A stretch of DNA of 64,000 bases from Amycolatopsis sp. 195334CR. GTDB taxonomy: Bacteria > Actinomycetota > Actinomycetes > Mycobacteriales > Pseudonocardiaceae. Where the stretch lies: NCBI RefSeq assembly GCF_017309385.1, contig NZ_JAFJMJ010000002.1, positions 2,976,001 to 3,040,000 of the forward strand, read 5' to 3'. Both the position numbers and the translations under genes were made by a program. The notes beneath the pieces were generated by a model, which had not been told where the DNA came from, searched no databases, and was given only the letters and a program-made list of their open reading frames with translations. Below are positions 8,660 through 16,319 of this stretch, one piece after another. Each line of letters opens with the position of its first letter. Position 1 is the first letter of the stretch.

Positions 8660-9697
8660 TCACCGGCCGGAGGGTGGCGGGATCTCTCCCGAGCCCCGGC
8701 GGATGAGGGTGGCCGGGATGACGGCGTGCGTCGGCGGGGAATGGTCGCCCTTGATCCGGTTGAAGACCAGTTCCGCCGCTTTTCGGCCCAGGGCCGGGAC
8801 ATCCTGGCGCAGGACGGTGACACCGGGTTCGAGCATGTCGGCCAGCGGGAAGTCGTCGAAGCCGATCAGGGCGACCTGGTGGTGCAGGCCGCGGTCGCGC
8901 AGTGATCGCATCGCGCCGACGGTGAGCAGGTTCTGCGCGGTGAACAACGCGGTCGGCGGCTCGTCGAGGTCGAACAGGGATGCTGTGGCAATCTCCGCGG
9001 CGTTCGGGCCGTACAGGCCGGTGTGGACGAGTTCTTCCCGCAGGGTCAGCCCGGCACGGGCGAGCCCCTCCAGGTAACCGGTGTAGCGCTCCTGGCTCGT
9101 CCACAGTGTTTGCCGGTCGCCGAGGAAGGCGATGCGCCGGTGTCCCAGGCCCGCGAGCTGGAGCACGGCTTCCCGCGAGCTGTCGCGGTTGGTCGTGGTG
9201 ACGCTGTCGGTGCTCTGGAACGTCGGCGGCCGGTCGACCAGCACCATCCGCATGCCGCGCTCACGTTCCTGCTGCAACGCGTCCTGGTGCCCGCCGGCGG
9301 CCATGACGACCATGCCGTCGACTCGGCGGGTGGCCAGCGAGGTGAGCATTTCGCGTTGCAGGTCGGTGTCGTCCTCGCTGCTGCCCGCCAGGACCAGCAC
9401 GTCGTTCTTCCGCGCCAGGTCCTCGACCGCCCGCAGGAGCGCGGAGTCGAACGGGTTGGACAGATCCTCCAGCAGCACACCGATGGTGGCGCTGCGCCGG
9501 TCGGCGCGGCGCAGGCTGCTGGCGGAGAGATTGGGCCGGTAGCCGAGGGTGCGCGCGGCCGCGCGGACCCGGTCGACCACCTCGGGACCGGCCCCGGGCA
9601 GGTCGTTGATCACCCGCGACACCGTTTTCGTGCTGACCTTGGCGAGCGTGGCGACGTCCCGCATGGTCGGCTCCCGCCGGGCACCCCGCGACTCCAT
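8660..9697 (-). CDS. LacI-family repressor, probable regulator of the GH32 gene
   Basis: Sugar-responsive repressor of 345 aa. The HTH reads MRDVATLAKVSTKTVSRVIN, followed by the hinge helix NLSASSLRR and a periplasmic-binding-protein-like core (IGVLLEDLSNPF to LIGFDDFPLADML). ATG at 9697 is taken as start; ATG at 9664 (MRDV) has a stronger GGGAG site 6 bases upstream and may be the true one. It is divergent from the secreted GH32 enzyme, and the gap holds two TCAAC-type palindromes, so it most likely represses GH32 in the absence of fructan-derived sugar. It ends 5 bases from the NACHT stop, convergent. Confidence 0.93.
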   Translation of the reverse strand: MESRGARREPTMRDVATLAKVSTKTVSRVINDLPGAGPEVVDRVRAAARTLGYRPNLSASSLRRADRRSATIGVLLEDLSNPFDSALLRAVEDLARKNDVLVLAGSSEDDTDLQREMLTSLATRRVDGMVVMAAGGHQDALQQERERGMRMVLVDRPPTFQSTDSVTTTNRDSSREAVLQLAGLGHRRIAFLGDRQTLWTSQERYTGYLEGLARAGLTLREELVHTGLYGPNAAEIATASLFDLDEPPTALFTAQNLLTVGAMRSLRDRGLHHQVALIGFDDFPLADMLEPGVTVLRQDVPALGRKAAELVFNRIKGDHSPPTHAVIPATLIRRGSGEIPPPSGR

Positions 9698-9762
9698 GGC
9701 ACCTGCCCATTCCGAGTAACGCTTGCGTAACGGCGGCTTGTCGTCACTTCTCGCCCAAAGCT

Positions 9763-9780
9763 AGCGTCAACGATGACGTA
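9763..9780. promoter_or_regulatory. LacI operator, imperfect copy
   Basis: AGCGTCAACGATGACGTA is a near-palindrome centred on a CG step and matches the perfect operator at 9851 in 14 of 18 positions. It lies 66 bases upstream of the lacI start on its side of the gap, so it probably mediates autoregulation. Confidence 0.65.
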
Positions 9781-9850
9781 GCAAAAGCCCCGCTTCCCGG
9801 CTGATCCGCGGAAGTGGTTCCGTCCGTAGCGGTTGGCGCCACAGGCCCGT

Positions 9851-9868
9851 TACGTCAACGTTGACGTA
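9851..9868. promoter_or_regulatory. LacI operator, perfect 18-bp palindrome
   Basis: TACGTCAACGTTGACGTA is an exact 18-bp palindrome with the central CG usual for LacI-family sites. It lies 45 bases before the GH32 start codon, where a bound repressor would cover the promoter or block elongation. The related site at 9763 supports its assignment to the adjacent LacI protein. Confidence 0.8.
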
Positions 9869-9913
9869 GACCGAAGCGAGCTCCCCTTCCCATCGATGTG
9901 AAGCGAGACTCCG

Positions 9914-11806
9914 ATGCGCAGCTTTGCCGTCAAGCGCCTGCTCCGGCGCCGCGCCGTTCTCCTGTCGGCGGTGACGATCCTCGCCATGATCGCCGGGCCC
10001 ACGGCGCACGCCGCGCCCTATCCGGAATATCCCTACGACGCGACCGACTACAGCGAGCCGTTCCGCGGCCAGTTCCACTTCAGTTCGCAGGGCGGCTGGA
10101 TGAACGACGTGAACGCGCCGCTGTACTACAACGGCACCTACCACCTGTTCTACCAGCACAATCCGCACGGCCTGCACTGGGACACGATGCACTGGGGGCA
10201 CGCGATCAGCAAGGACCTCGTGCACTGGACACAACAGCCGATCGCCCTGGAGCCGGGCACGCACAACGCCACCCTGTTCTCCGGTGGTGGCTGGGTCGAC
10301 ACCGCCAACGTCACCGGCCTCAAAACCGGTGCCGACGCGCCCATCCTGCTCTTCACCAACACCAACGGCGTGTCCATCGCCTACAGCACCGACGGCGCCA
10401 AGACGTTCCGGATGTACAACGGTGGCGCCAAAGTGCTCTCCACCCCGTTCGAATCCCGTGACCCCAAGGTGTTCTGGGACGCCGCACGCAACCGCTGGGG
10501 CATGGTGTTCTGGGGCGACGAAGGCGGCAACGTCGCGAAGTTCTACAGTTCGGCGAACCTGCTCGACTGGACCTACGGCGGCGAGTTCCGCGCCGACTGG
10601 CTGTTCGAGTGCCCGGACCTCTTCCCGCTGCCGGTCGACGGGGACACCGCGAACACGAAGTGGGTCCTGCAGGACGCCAGCGGCGAGTACGTAGTGGGCG
10701 CGCTCGACAGCGCGGGCGTCTTCGTGCCGGACGCCGGTTGGTCGCAACCGCAACGCCTCGACCTGGGACGCACCAGCTTCGACGGAACCGCTTACGCCGG
10801 CCTCACTTTCACCAACCTGCCCGACAACCGGGTGGTCCAGATGTTCTGGCAGCCCGGGAACAAGGGCGCGACCTGGACCGGAAACGCGTCCTTCCCGGCG
10901 CAACTCGGGCTCAGGACGTTCGCGGGCGAGGGCCTCCGGGTGACCCGCAACCCCGTGCCCGAGATCGCCTCGATCCGTCAGCCGGCGCAGACCTGGAGCA
11001 ACCTGACGATCTCCGACGACATCACCACGAACCCGTTCAACGGCATCGCCGCGGACACCTACGAGATCGAGGCGACCTACGACCTGGCCGGAGCCACCGC
11101 CACGGACTTCGGCTTCGAACTGCACCGGCGGGACGACGGCACGCGCGACGCGGCGATCGGGTACGACCGGACGCGGCAGACCCTGGCCGACGCCCCCATG
11201 CCGCCCATCGACAACCGGGTGAAGCTGCGTGTGCTCGTCGATCGCGGGCAACTGGAAACCTTCGGCAACGACGGCCGGATCTCGGTCACGGACAACGTCA
11301 ACTTCGACTCGTCGAGCCGCAGTCTCGGCATCCGGGCGTACGCCAACAACGGCACCGTCCGGCTCGAGTCGCTGACGTTCCGGCGGCTGGGCAAGGCGTG
11401 GGCGAACGCCCCCAGCGGACCGGATCAGGGCGTCGGCGCGATCAGGTGGAACGGGACCGGCAAGTGCGCCGACCGCGACAACGCCACGGCCGTCGTGCAG
11501 ATCTGGGACTGCTTGACCGGCGGCAACCAGCGCTGGACGTTCACCGCCGCCGGGAAGATCAGGATCGGCAACGAATGCCTCGACCAGCCCGCGGAAACCG
11601 TCGGCAACGGCGCGCGGCTCACCACACATCCGTGCTGGGGCGGCGACAACCAGCGATGGATCCGCGTCGGCACGGACCAGTACCAGAACGCGTGGTCGAA
11701 ACGCTGCCTCGACCTCGCCGCAGGTGACGCGGCCAATGGTCGCCAACTACAGGTGTGGGACTGCGTCGGTGGCCCGAACCAGACGTGGAGCATGCCGACC
11801 GCCTGA
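9914..11806 (+). CDS. Secreted GH32 fructan hydrolase (levanase/inulinase type) with ricin-type domain
   Basis: Exported beta-fructosidase of 630 aa. A Sec-type signal (RRRAVLLSAVTILAMIAG) ends near AHA. The five-blade propeller carries the GH32 triad: D65 in WMNDVN (nucleophile), D183 in SRDPKVF (transition-state stabiliser) and E232 in FECPDLF (acid/base). The usual WMNDPNG is WMNDVNA here. A beta-sandwich module follows (about 350-505), then a C-terminal ricin B/CBM13 trefoil with Q-x-W repeats (LTGGNQRWTF, GGDNQRWI, GGPNQTWS). It probably releases fructose from levan or inulin outside the cell. Control by the adjacent LacI is likely. No uptake system is adjacent. Confidence 0.93.
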   Translation: MRSFAVKRLLRRRAVLLSAVTILAMIAGPTAHAAPYPEYPYDATDYSEPFRGQFHFSSQGGWMNDVNAPLYYNGTYHLFYQHNPHGLHWDTMHWGHAISKDLVHWTQQPIALEPGTHNATLFSGGGWVDTANVTGLKTGADAPILLFTNTNGVSIAYSTDGAKTFRMYNGGAKVLSTPFESRDPKVFWDAARNRWGMVFWGDEGGNVAKFYSSANLLDWTYGGEFRADWLFECPDLFPLPVDGDTANTKWVLQDASGEYVVGALDSAGVFVPDAGWSQPQRLDLGRTSFDGTAYAGLTFTNLPDNRVVQMFWQPGNKGATWTGNASFPAQLGLRTFAGEGLRVTRNPVPEIASIRQPAQTWSNLTISDDITTNPFNGIAADTYEIEATYDLAGATATDFGFELHRRDDGTRDAAIGYDRTRQTLADAPMPPIDNRVKLRVLVDRGQLETFGNDGRISVTDNVNFDSSSRSLGIRAYANNGTVRLESLTFRRLGKAWANAPSGPDQGVGAIRWNGTGKCADRDNATAVVQIWDCLTGGNQRWTFTAAGKIRIGNECLDQPAETVGNGARLTTHPCWGGDNQRWIRVGTDQYQNAWSKRCLDLAAGDAANGRQLQVWDCVGGPNQTWSMPTA

Positions 11807-11815
11807 CCACACCGG

Positions 11816-11980
11816 TCATCCCGCGCTGGGAAAGGACCACAGCCGCACGACCTGGTCATCACCGGCGGTGGCCAGCGTGCGGCCGTCCGGGCTGAACGCC
11901 GCGCCGTTGACACCGTCGATGGCCTCACCGATCTGCTGCCCGGTCTCGACCTGCCACAGGCGCAGCGACAGGCGTTCGGC
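11816..11980 (-). pseudogene. Relic of a WD40-repeat protein
   Basis: On the minus strand the frame ending at 11816 reads SLRLWQVETGQQIGEAI, then VNGAAFSPDGRTLATAGDDQ, then VVRLWSFPSAG and stop. This is unmistakable actinobacterial WD40 propeller sequence, such as the tail of a WD40 kinase or NTPase, but only about one and a half blades remain and one inter-blade loop is shortened. Upstream of 11980 the frame loses all resemblance to WD40. There is no start codon or ribosome site for the fragment. It is best read as the 3' remnant of a deleted gene, ending 9 bases from the GH32 stop. Confidence 0.75.
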
Positions 11981-12024
11981 GCCGAATTCGACGGCTATCC
12001 ATCTCGCTGAGCACCCGCGGCACG

Positions 12025-12053
12025 CTTGCATGAAGAAATGAATCAGTGCTTCA
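12025..12053. promoter_or_regulatory. TetR operator copy 1 (29-bp repeat), upstream of the membrane protein gene
   Basis: This 29-base segment starts CTTGCATGAAG and ends TCAGTGCTTCA; it matches the segment at 12353-12381 at 27 of 29 positions. The right arm TCAGTGCTTCA is intact, while the left arm is TGAAGAAATGA instead of TGAAGCACTGA. It lies 34 bases before the ATG of the small membrane protein gene, so that gene is probably under the same repressor. Confidence 0.75.
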
Positions 12054-12087
12054 ATCCGCGCGCTGATCAACGAACGAGGAGCTGCCC

Positions 12088-12345
12088 ATGTCTGCCCACC
12101 CCGCCCGCGTGGCCGGAATGCTCATCGCCGGTACCGGCCTGGCGCACTTCGCGGCGCCGCGGTTGTTCGAGGCCATCACCGCGCCGCTGTTCCCCAAGGA
12201 CACCCGCGGGTGGGTGTACCGCAACGGGGCCACCGAGCTCGCGCTGGGCGTGGCGTTGTCCGCGGACAAGACGCGCAAAGCGGGCATCGCGGGACTCGCA
12301 GCCTACGTGGTTTGGCTGGCCAGCCGCGCTGCCGCGAACCGCTGA
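12088..12345 (+). CDS. Small membrane protein, DoxX-like in pattern
   Basis: Protein of 85 aa with three hydrophobic stretches (VAGMLIAGTGLAHF, TELALGVALS, AGIAGLAAYVVWLAS) and a conserved-looking PKDTRGWVYRNGATEL loop. It resembles small actinobacterial integral membrane proteins; I cannot name a reaction. GAGGAG lies 8 bases before the ATG. It is preceded by one copy of the operator repeat and followed 44 bases later by the TetR gene that carries the other copy, so it belongs to that TetR circuit. Confidence 0.75.
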   Translation: MSAHPARVAGMLIAGTGLAHFAAPRLFEAITAPLFPKDTRGWVYRNGATELALGVALSADKTRKAGIAGLAAYVVWLASRAAANR

Positions 12346-12352
12346 CCGAGCC

Positions 12353-12381
12353 CTTGCATGAAGCACTGAATCAGTGCTTCA
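12353..12381. promoter_or_regulatory. TetR operator copy 2, perfect 11+1+11 palindrome
   Basis: TGAAGCACTGA (12359-12369), one A, then TCAGTGCTTCA (12371-12381) form a perfect inverted repeat, preceded by CTTGCA shared with the copy at 12025. It ends 8 bases before the TetR start codon, so transcription must start within or just beside it; this is a textbook autoregulation position. Confidence 0.85.
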
Positions 12382-12389
12382 CTTCTTCC

Positions 12390-13001
12390 ATGCCCTACCG
12401 ACAGACACCCGCCGTGCGGGCCCGGCTGGACGCTCAGCGGGACGTGGTGCTGGAGGCCGCGGTCACCCTGCTGGCCGACGAGGGCTACGCGGGGTGCTCG
12501 ATGGCGGCGGTCGCGGCCACGGCCGGGATCGCCACCGGCAGCGTGTACCGGCACTTCTCCAGCAAGGCCGAGCTGGCCGCGGAGCTGTTCCGCACGGTGG
12601 TGTCCCGCGAGGTCGCGGCGGTGTCCGAGGCGTCGCAACGGCCCGGGGACCTGGTGGAGCAGGTCGTGGCGGTCGTCGAGACGTTCGCCGGTCGGGCGCT
12701 GAAGTCGCCCCGGCTGGCGTACGCGCTGCTGGCCGAGCCGGTCGATCCGGCGGTGGACGCCGAGCGGCTGGTGTTCCGCGAGGCGTTCCGCGACGTCTTC
12801 GCCGAACGCATCACCGAAGGCGTCGAGTCCGGTGTGCTGCCGCCGCAGGATCCGCGGCTGACCGCGTCGGCGCTCGTCGGCGCCGGCGCGGAGGCACTGA
12901 TCGGCCCGCTGGCCGAGGGCGCGGCGAGCCCGGACACCATCCCGGGTCTGGTCACCTTCACCTTGCGAGCATTGGGAGTCGCGCATGCCGGCGACGCATG
13001 A
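12390..13001 (+). CDS. TetR-family regulator, autoregulated
   Basis: Repressor of 203 aa: HTH VVLEAAVTLLADEGYAGCSMAAVAATAGIATGSVYRHFSSK, then an all-helical ligand domain. ATG at 12390 is chosen because the frame upstream of it reads through the operator and the preceding gene and has no TetR likeness. No Shine-Dalgarno sequence is visible in the 8 bases between operator and ATG, so the message may be leaderless. Its stop overlaps the start of the crotonase gene by 17 bases, so the two are co-transcribed; the likely ligand is a CoA-ester or related acid (inference). Confidence 0.93.
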   Translation: MPYRQTPAVRARLDAQRDVVLEAAVTLLADEGYAGCSMAAVAATAGIATGSVYRHFSSKAELAAELFRTVVSREVAAVSEASQRPGDLVEQVVAVVETFAGRALKSPRLAYALLAEPVDPAVDAERLVFREAFRDVFAERITEGVESGVLPPQDPRLTASALVGAGAEALIGPLAEGAASPDTIPGLVTFTLRALGVAHAGDA

Positions 13002-13854
13002 ATTCACCACGCTCACCTACGCCGTCCGCGACCGCAAGGCGTACCTCACGCTGAACCGGCCGGAGCGCCTGAACGCGATCAACGAGGTCATGCCCGCGGA
13101 GATCCGCGACGCGGTGCAGCGCGCCAACGAGGACGACCAGGTTCGGGTCATCGTCGTGCAGGGCGCGGGCCGGGCGTTCTGCTCGGGTTACGACCTCAAG
13201 CAGTTCGCCGAGGAAGACGCCGAGAACCGCTGGAACCAGGGCCCGCTGTGGGATCCGATCAAAGACTTCCAGGGCATGAAGGCCAACACCGACAACTTCT
13301 TCAGCCTGTGGCGCTCGCTGAAACCGACGCTCTGCAAGGTCCACGGCCACGCCATCGCCGGCGGCAGCGACATCGCGCTGTCCTGCGACCTGCTCGTCAT
13401 GGCCACCGACGCCCGCATCGGCTACCCGCCCGCGCGGGTGTGGGGCTGCCCGACGACCGCGATGTGGGTGTACCGGCTCGGCGCCCAGCTGGCCAAGCGC
13501 ATGCTGCTCACCGGCGACACCATCGACGGCACGACCGCCGCGGAGTACGGCCTGGCGCTGGAGGCCGTCCCGCCGGAGCGGCTCGACGAGGCGGTGGAAG
13601 CGCTGGCCGACCGGATGGCCGGGGTGCCGATCAACCAGCTCGTCATGCAGAAACTGATGATCAACCAGGCCTACGACAACATGGGCCTGGCGGGCACCCA
13701 GACACTGGCCACCCTGTTCGACGGCATCACCCGGCACTCCCCGGAAGGCCGCTGGTTCCGCGACTTCGCCGAACGCGACGGCTTCCACGCCGCCGTCGCC
13801 TACCGGGACTCCGGCCTGCCCATCCCCGACGGCGGTGGCCCGCCGCCGGGGTGA
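12985..13854 (+). CDS. Crotonase-superfamily protein (enoyl-CoA hydratase-like)
   Basis: Protein of 289 aa with the crotonase fold. The two oxyanion-hole segments are present: GAGRAFCSGYDLKQFA and KVHGHAIAGGSDIALSCDL. Where hydratases have the first catalytic Glu (usually in a P-E-V context), this protein reads IGYPPARVWGC, so by eye that Glu is missing, and a reaction other than simple hydration (isomerisation, hydrolysis or C-C cleavage) is possible. The start lies inside the end of the TetR gene (17-base overlap), implying coupled expression. It ends 7 bases from the convergent transporter gene. Confidence 0.9.
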   Translation: MPATHEFTTLTYAVRDRKAYLTLNRPERLNAINEVMPAEIRDAVQRANEDDQVRVIVVQGAGRAFCSGYDLKQFAEEDAENRWNQGPLWDPIKDFQGMKANTDNFFSLWRSLKPTLCKVHGHAIAGGSDIALSCDLLVMATDARIGYPPARVWGCPTTAMWVYRLGAQLAKRMLLTGDTIDGTTAAEYGLALEAVPPERLDEAVEALADRMAGVPINQLVMQKLMINQAYDNMGLAGTQTLATLFDGITRHSPEGRWFRDFAERDGFHAAVAYRDSGLPIPDGGGPPPG

Positions 13855-13861
13855 CCCGCCC

Positions 13862-15217
13862 CTAGGAAACGGTCTCCCGGGGCCGTTCGTGCTCGAGGGC
13901 GCGGTTGCGGGTCTCGGCCAGCGCGGACACGCAGACGAGCGAGAGCACCCCGATCAGCGAGAGCATGACGCCGATGGCGATGCTGCCGAACGACGCGGCG
14001 AGGCTGGGCGCGACCAGCGGCGGGATCGCGCCGCCGAGCACGCCGGCGAGGTTGTAGCCCAGCCCGGCCCCGGTGTAGCGGTGCCGCGCGGCGAACAGCT
14101 CGGGCAGGTACGAACCCGCTGGGCCGTAAGCGATCGCGAAGATCACCAGGGTGACCGACAGCCCGATCGCGAACGCCACGGCACTGCCGGTGTCGAGCAG
14201 CGGGAACAACACCAAGGCCCAGATGATCCCGGCCACGCAGGAAGCGCGGATGACGTTGCGGCGCCCGAACCGGTCCGACAGCATCCCGGCGAGCACGATC
14301 GCGATCCCGAACAGCACCGCGGCGCCGATGCCGATGCCGAGCACGACCGGGCGGGACAGCGCCGCCCCCTTCGGGTTGGTGCCGTAACTGGTCAGGTACG
14401 CGGTGCCCATGTAGAAGAACGCGAACAGCATGGCCAGCGCACCGGCGGACAGCAGCACCTCGCGCGGCTGCGCGCGGAGCACCTCCAGGAACGGCAGCCG
14501 CTTGCGCTGGTCGAGCGAGCTCGCCTCGGCCTTCGCCACGGCCTGTGCCGCGCGGAACGCCGGGGTTTCCTCGATGCTCATCCGGACGTAGAGCCCGACC
14601 AGGACCAGCACGATCGAGAACAGGAACGGGATCCGCCAGCCGTAGGACAGGAACGCCTCGTCGGTGTCGCCCATGATCAGCCCGGTGGCCAGGAAGGTGC
14701 CACTGGACAGGGCGAACGCGATCGCCGGGCCGAGTTGCGGGAACACGCCGTAGAGGCCGCGTTTGTGCCGCGGCGCGTATTCCGCGGTGAGCAGCGTCGC
14801 GCCCGCCCACTCACCCCCGACCGCGAAGCCCTGCGCGAACCGCAGCACGACCAGCAGGATCGGGGCGGTGACGCCGATCGACCCGGCTTCGGGCAGCAGT
14901 CCGATCAGGACGGTGGCGATGCCCATCAGCAGCAGGGTCGAGATCAGCGTGCGCTTGCGCCCGATGCGGTCGCCGAAGTGGCCGAACACGATCGCGCCCA
15001 CCGGCCGGGCGAAGAAGGCCACCGCGAAGGTCGCGAACGAGGCGACCGTGCCCGCCGTGGCGCCCAGCGCCGGGAAGAAGACCTTGGGGAAGACCAGGGC
15101 GGCGGCGGTGCCGTAGATGAAGAAGTCGTAGAACTCGATCGTGGTGCCGGCGCAGCTGGCGGCCGCGACGCGCCACAGCGGGACCGGCGGCGCCGCACTG
15201 CCTTGCGAACTGGACAT
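13862..15217 (-). CDS. MFS transporter of the metabolite:H+ symporter (MHS) family
   Basis: Inner-membrane carrier of 451 aa with about 12 hydrophobic helices. Family marks include GTTIEFYDFFIYGTAAAL at the first helix, the motif GHFGDRIGRKR between helices 2 and 3, and RFAQGFAVGGEWAGA, all typical of the shikimate/ProP/KgtP type. It probably imports an organic or aromatic acid. The promoter region (15218-15308) carries a TACCC-N8-GGGTA site also found before the acyl-CoA synthetase, linking uptake to CoA activation under the GAF-LuxR regulator. Confidence 0.93.
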   Translation of the reverse strand: MSSSQGSAAPPVPLWRVAAASCAGTTIEFYDFFIYGTAAALVFPKVFFPALGATAGTVASFATFAVAFFARPVGAIVFGHFGDRIGRKRTLISTLLLMGIATVLIGLLPEAGSIGVTAPILLVVLRFAQGFAVGGEWAGATLLTAEYAPRHKRGLYGVFPQLGPAIAFALSSGTFLATGLIMGDTDEAFLSYGWRIPFLFSIVLVLVGLYVRMSIEETPAFRAAQAVAKAEASSLDQRKRLPFLEVLRAQPREVLLSAGALAMLFAFFYMGTAYLTSYGTNPKGAALSRPVVLGIGIGAAVLFGIAIVLAGMLSDRFGRRNVIRASCVAGIIWALVLFPLLDTGSAVAFAIGLSVTLVIFAIAYGPAGSYLPELFAARHRYTGAGLGYNLAGVLGGAIPPLVAPSLAASFGSIAIGVMLSLIGVLSLVCVSALAETRNRALEHERPRETVS

Positions 15218-15284
15218 CGAAGCTCCTCGTTGAGCTCGAACCGAAGTGACGAGCGGAGGTTCGCAAGCCGCGGTCCACAGTCGA

Positions 15285-15302
15285 TACCCGCGAAAAGGGG
15301 TA
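15285..15302. promoter_or_regulatory. Candidate GAF-LuxR operator before the MHS transporter
   Basis: TACCCGCGAAAAGGGGTA has inverted 5-bp arms TACCC and GGGTA with exactly 8 bases between them, the same geometry as 16235-16252. It is 68 bases upstream of the transporter start and also immediately downstream of the regulator stop. Confidence 0.65.
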
Positions 15303-15308
15303 CCCGCG

Positions 15309-16151
15309 CTAGAGGAGCCCGTGCTTCCGGGCGGCGTGCACCGCGGCGGTCCGGTTGTGCACGTTCAGCCGGTGCATGGCGCTGCGCAGGTAGGCGCGCA
15401 CGGTCTCGGTGCGCAGGCGCATCACCTCGGCGATCTCGCTGTTGCGCAGACCGACGGCGACGTGCTGGAGTGCCTCGATCTCCCGAGGGGCGAGGTGCAC
15501 CCCGTCGCCGCGCACCGCCACGGGCGGGGTCCGGTCGTCGTCGAGTTCGCGGAGGTCCCGCGCGATGCCGAGCAAGGCGTCGCGCACGGTCTCGTCTTCC
15601 ACACCGAGCGCGACCTCGCGGAGCTTGTCGAGCGCGGCGCGGGCGCGGGCCGGCACCGGCTGGGTCGGCGGCTCCGGCGGTTCCAGCAGCGTCGTGAGCT
15701 CGCGTTCGAGGCTCGCCCCGAAGGTGGTGGCTCGCTCCAGGACGACGTCACCGATGGTCTGCTGGCCGCGAAGGGCGCCGTAGATGACGCCGCGGACCGT
15801 GCCGGCCACGCTGACCGGCAGGGCGAAGACGGAGCTGAGCCGCTCCTCCTGCACGACGATCGCGTCGAAGTCGTGGGTGATGGTCCGGGTGGAGGCGTAG
15901 TCACGCACGGTCCGCAGCGCCCCGGTCTGGATCACCGAGCCGCCCAGGCCCCGCCCCGATTCGACGCGGAGGTCCAACAAGGACTTCCCGACGGTGCCGC
16001 GGAGGTGGCCGATGCGCAGCTGCGGCGCCGTCGACTCCTTCAGGGTGGCACCGCCGAACACCACCGGGAGCCCGGTCAGCTGCTGCAGCTGCTTCAGGCG
16101 CAGGCCGAGGACGCGGTCGATCGTCGTGGTGTGGCTCCAGTCGACAGCCAT
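15309..16151 (-). CDS. GAF-domain LuxR-family regulator
   Basis: Regulator of 280 aa. The N-terminal ~160 residues resemble a GAF sensor (GLPVVFGGATLKE, then ALPVSVAGTVRGVIYGALR). The C-terminal ~65 residues are a LuxR/NarL HTH: LAPREIEALQHVAVGLRNSEIAEVMRLRTETVRAYLRSAMHRLNVHNRTAAV. It is flanked by the MHS transporter (downstream, same strand, 91-base gap with its own operator) and the divergent acyl-CoA synthetase. Proteins of this type usually activate catabolic operons on binding a small acid or its CoA ester; that role is inferred from context. Confidence 0.9.
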   Translation of the reverse strand: MAVDWSHTTTIDRVLGLRLKQLQQLTGLPVVFGGATLKESTAPQLRIGHLRGTVGKSLLDLRVESGRGLGGSVIQTGALRTVRDYASTRTITHDFDAIVVQEERLSSVFALPVSVAGTVRGVIYGALRGQQTIGDVVLERATTFGASLERELTTLLEPPEPPTQPVPARARAALDKLREVALGVEDETVRDALLGIARDLRELDDDRTPPVAVRGDGVHLAPREIEALQHVAVGLRNSEIAEVMRLRTETVRAYLRSAMHRLNVHNRTAAVHAARKHGLL

Positions 16152-16232
16152 CGGGCCTCCTTGCCTGGCACGTCCGCGCCGAAAGGTGCAGGGTGCGGTG
16201 CCCGAACGGATACGTCAAGAGCCGCACCGGCC

Positions 16233-16254
16233 ACTACCCCCGCACGGGGGTAGT
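16233..16254. promoter_or_regulatory. Candidate GAF-LuxR operator, perfect 10-bp inverted repeat
   Basis: ACTACCCCCG at 16233-16242 and CGGGGGTAGT at 16245-16254 are exact inverted copies with a 2-base spacer. Inside it lies the 18-base TACCC-N8-GGGTA pattern (16235-16252) repeated before the transporter gene. It is about 66 bases from the acyl-CoA synthetase start and 82 bases from the regulator start. Confidence 0.8.
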
Positions 16255-16319
16255 CCGCGGTCTCCGGCACCGGTCACGCTCAGCCGACCTCGATCCGGGC
16301 AACTCATGGGGAGACGACG

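Noticed and set aside
9767..11746. Minus-strand open frame of 659 codons opposite the GH32 gene
   Set aside because: Low-complexity antisense product; the plus strand shows a full GH32 triad and signal peptide.
12210..12389. N-terminal extension of the TetR at 12390
   Set aside because: It would translate through the preceding membrane-protein gene in another frame and through the operator; the TetR fold begins only after ATG 12390.
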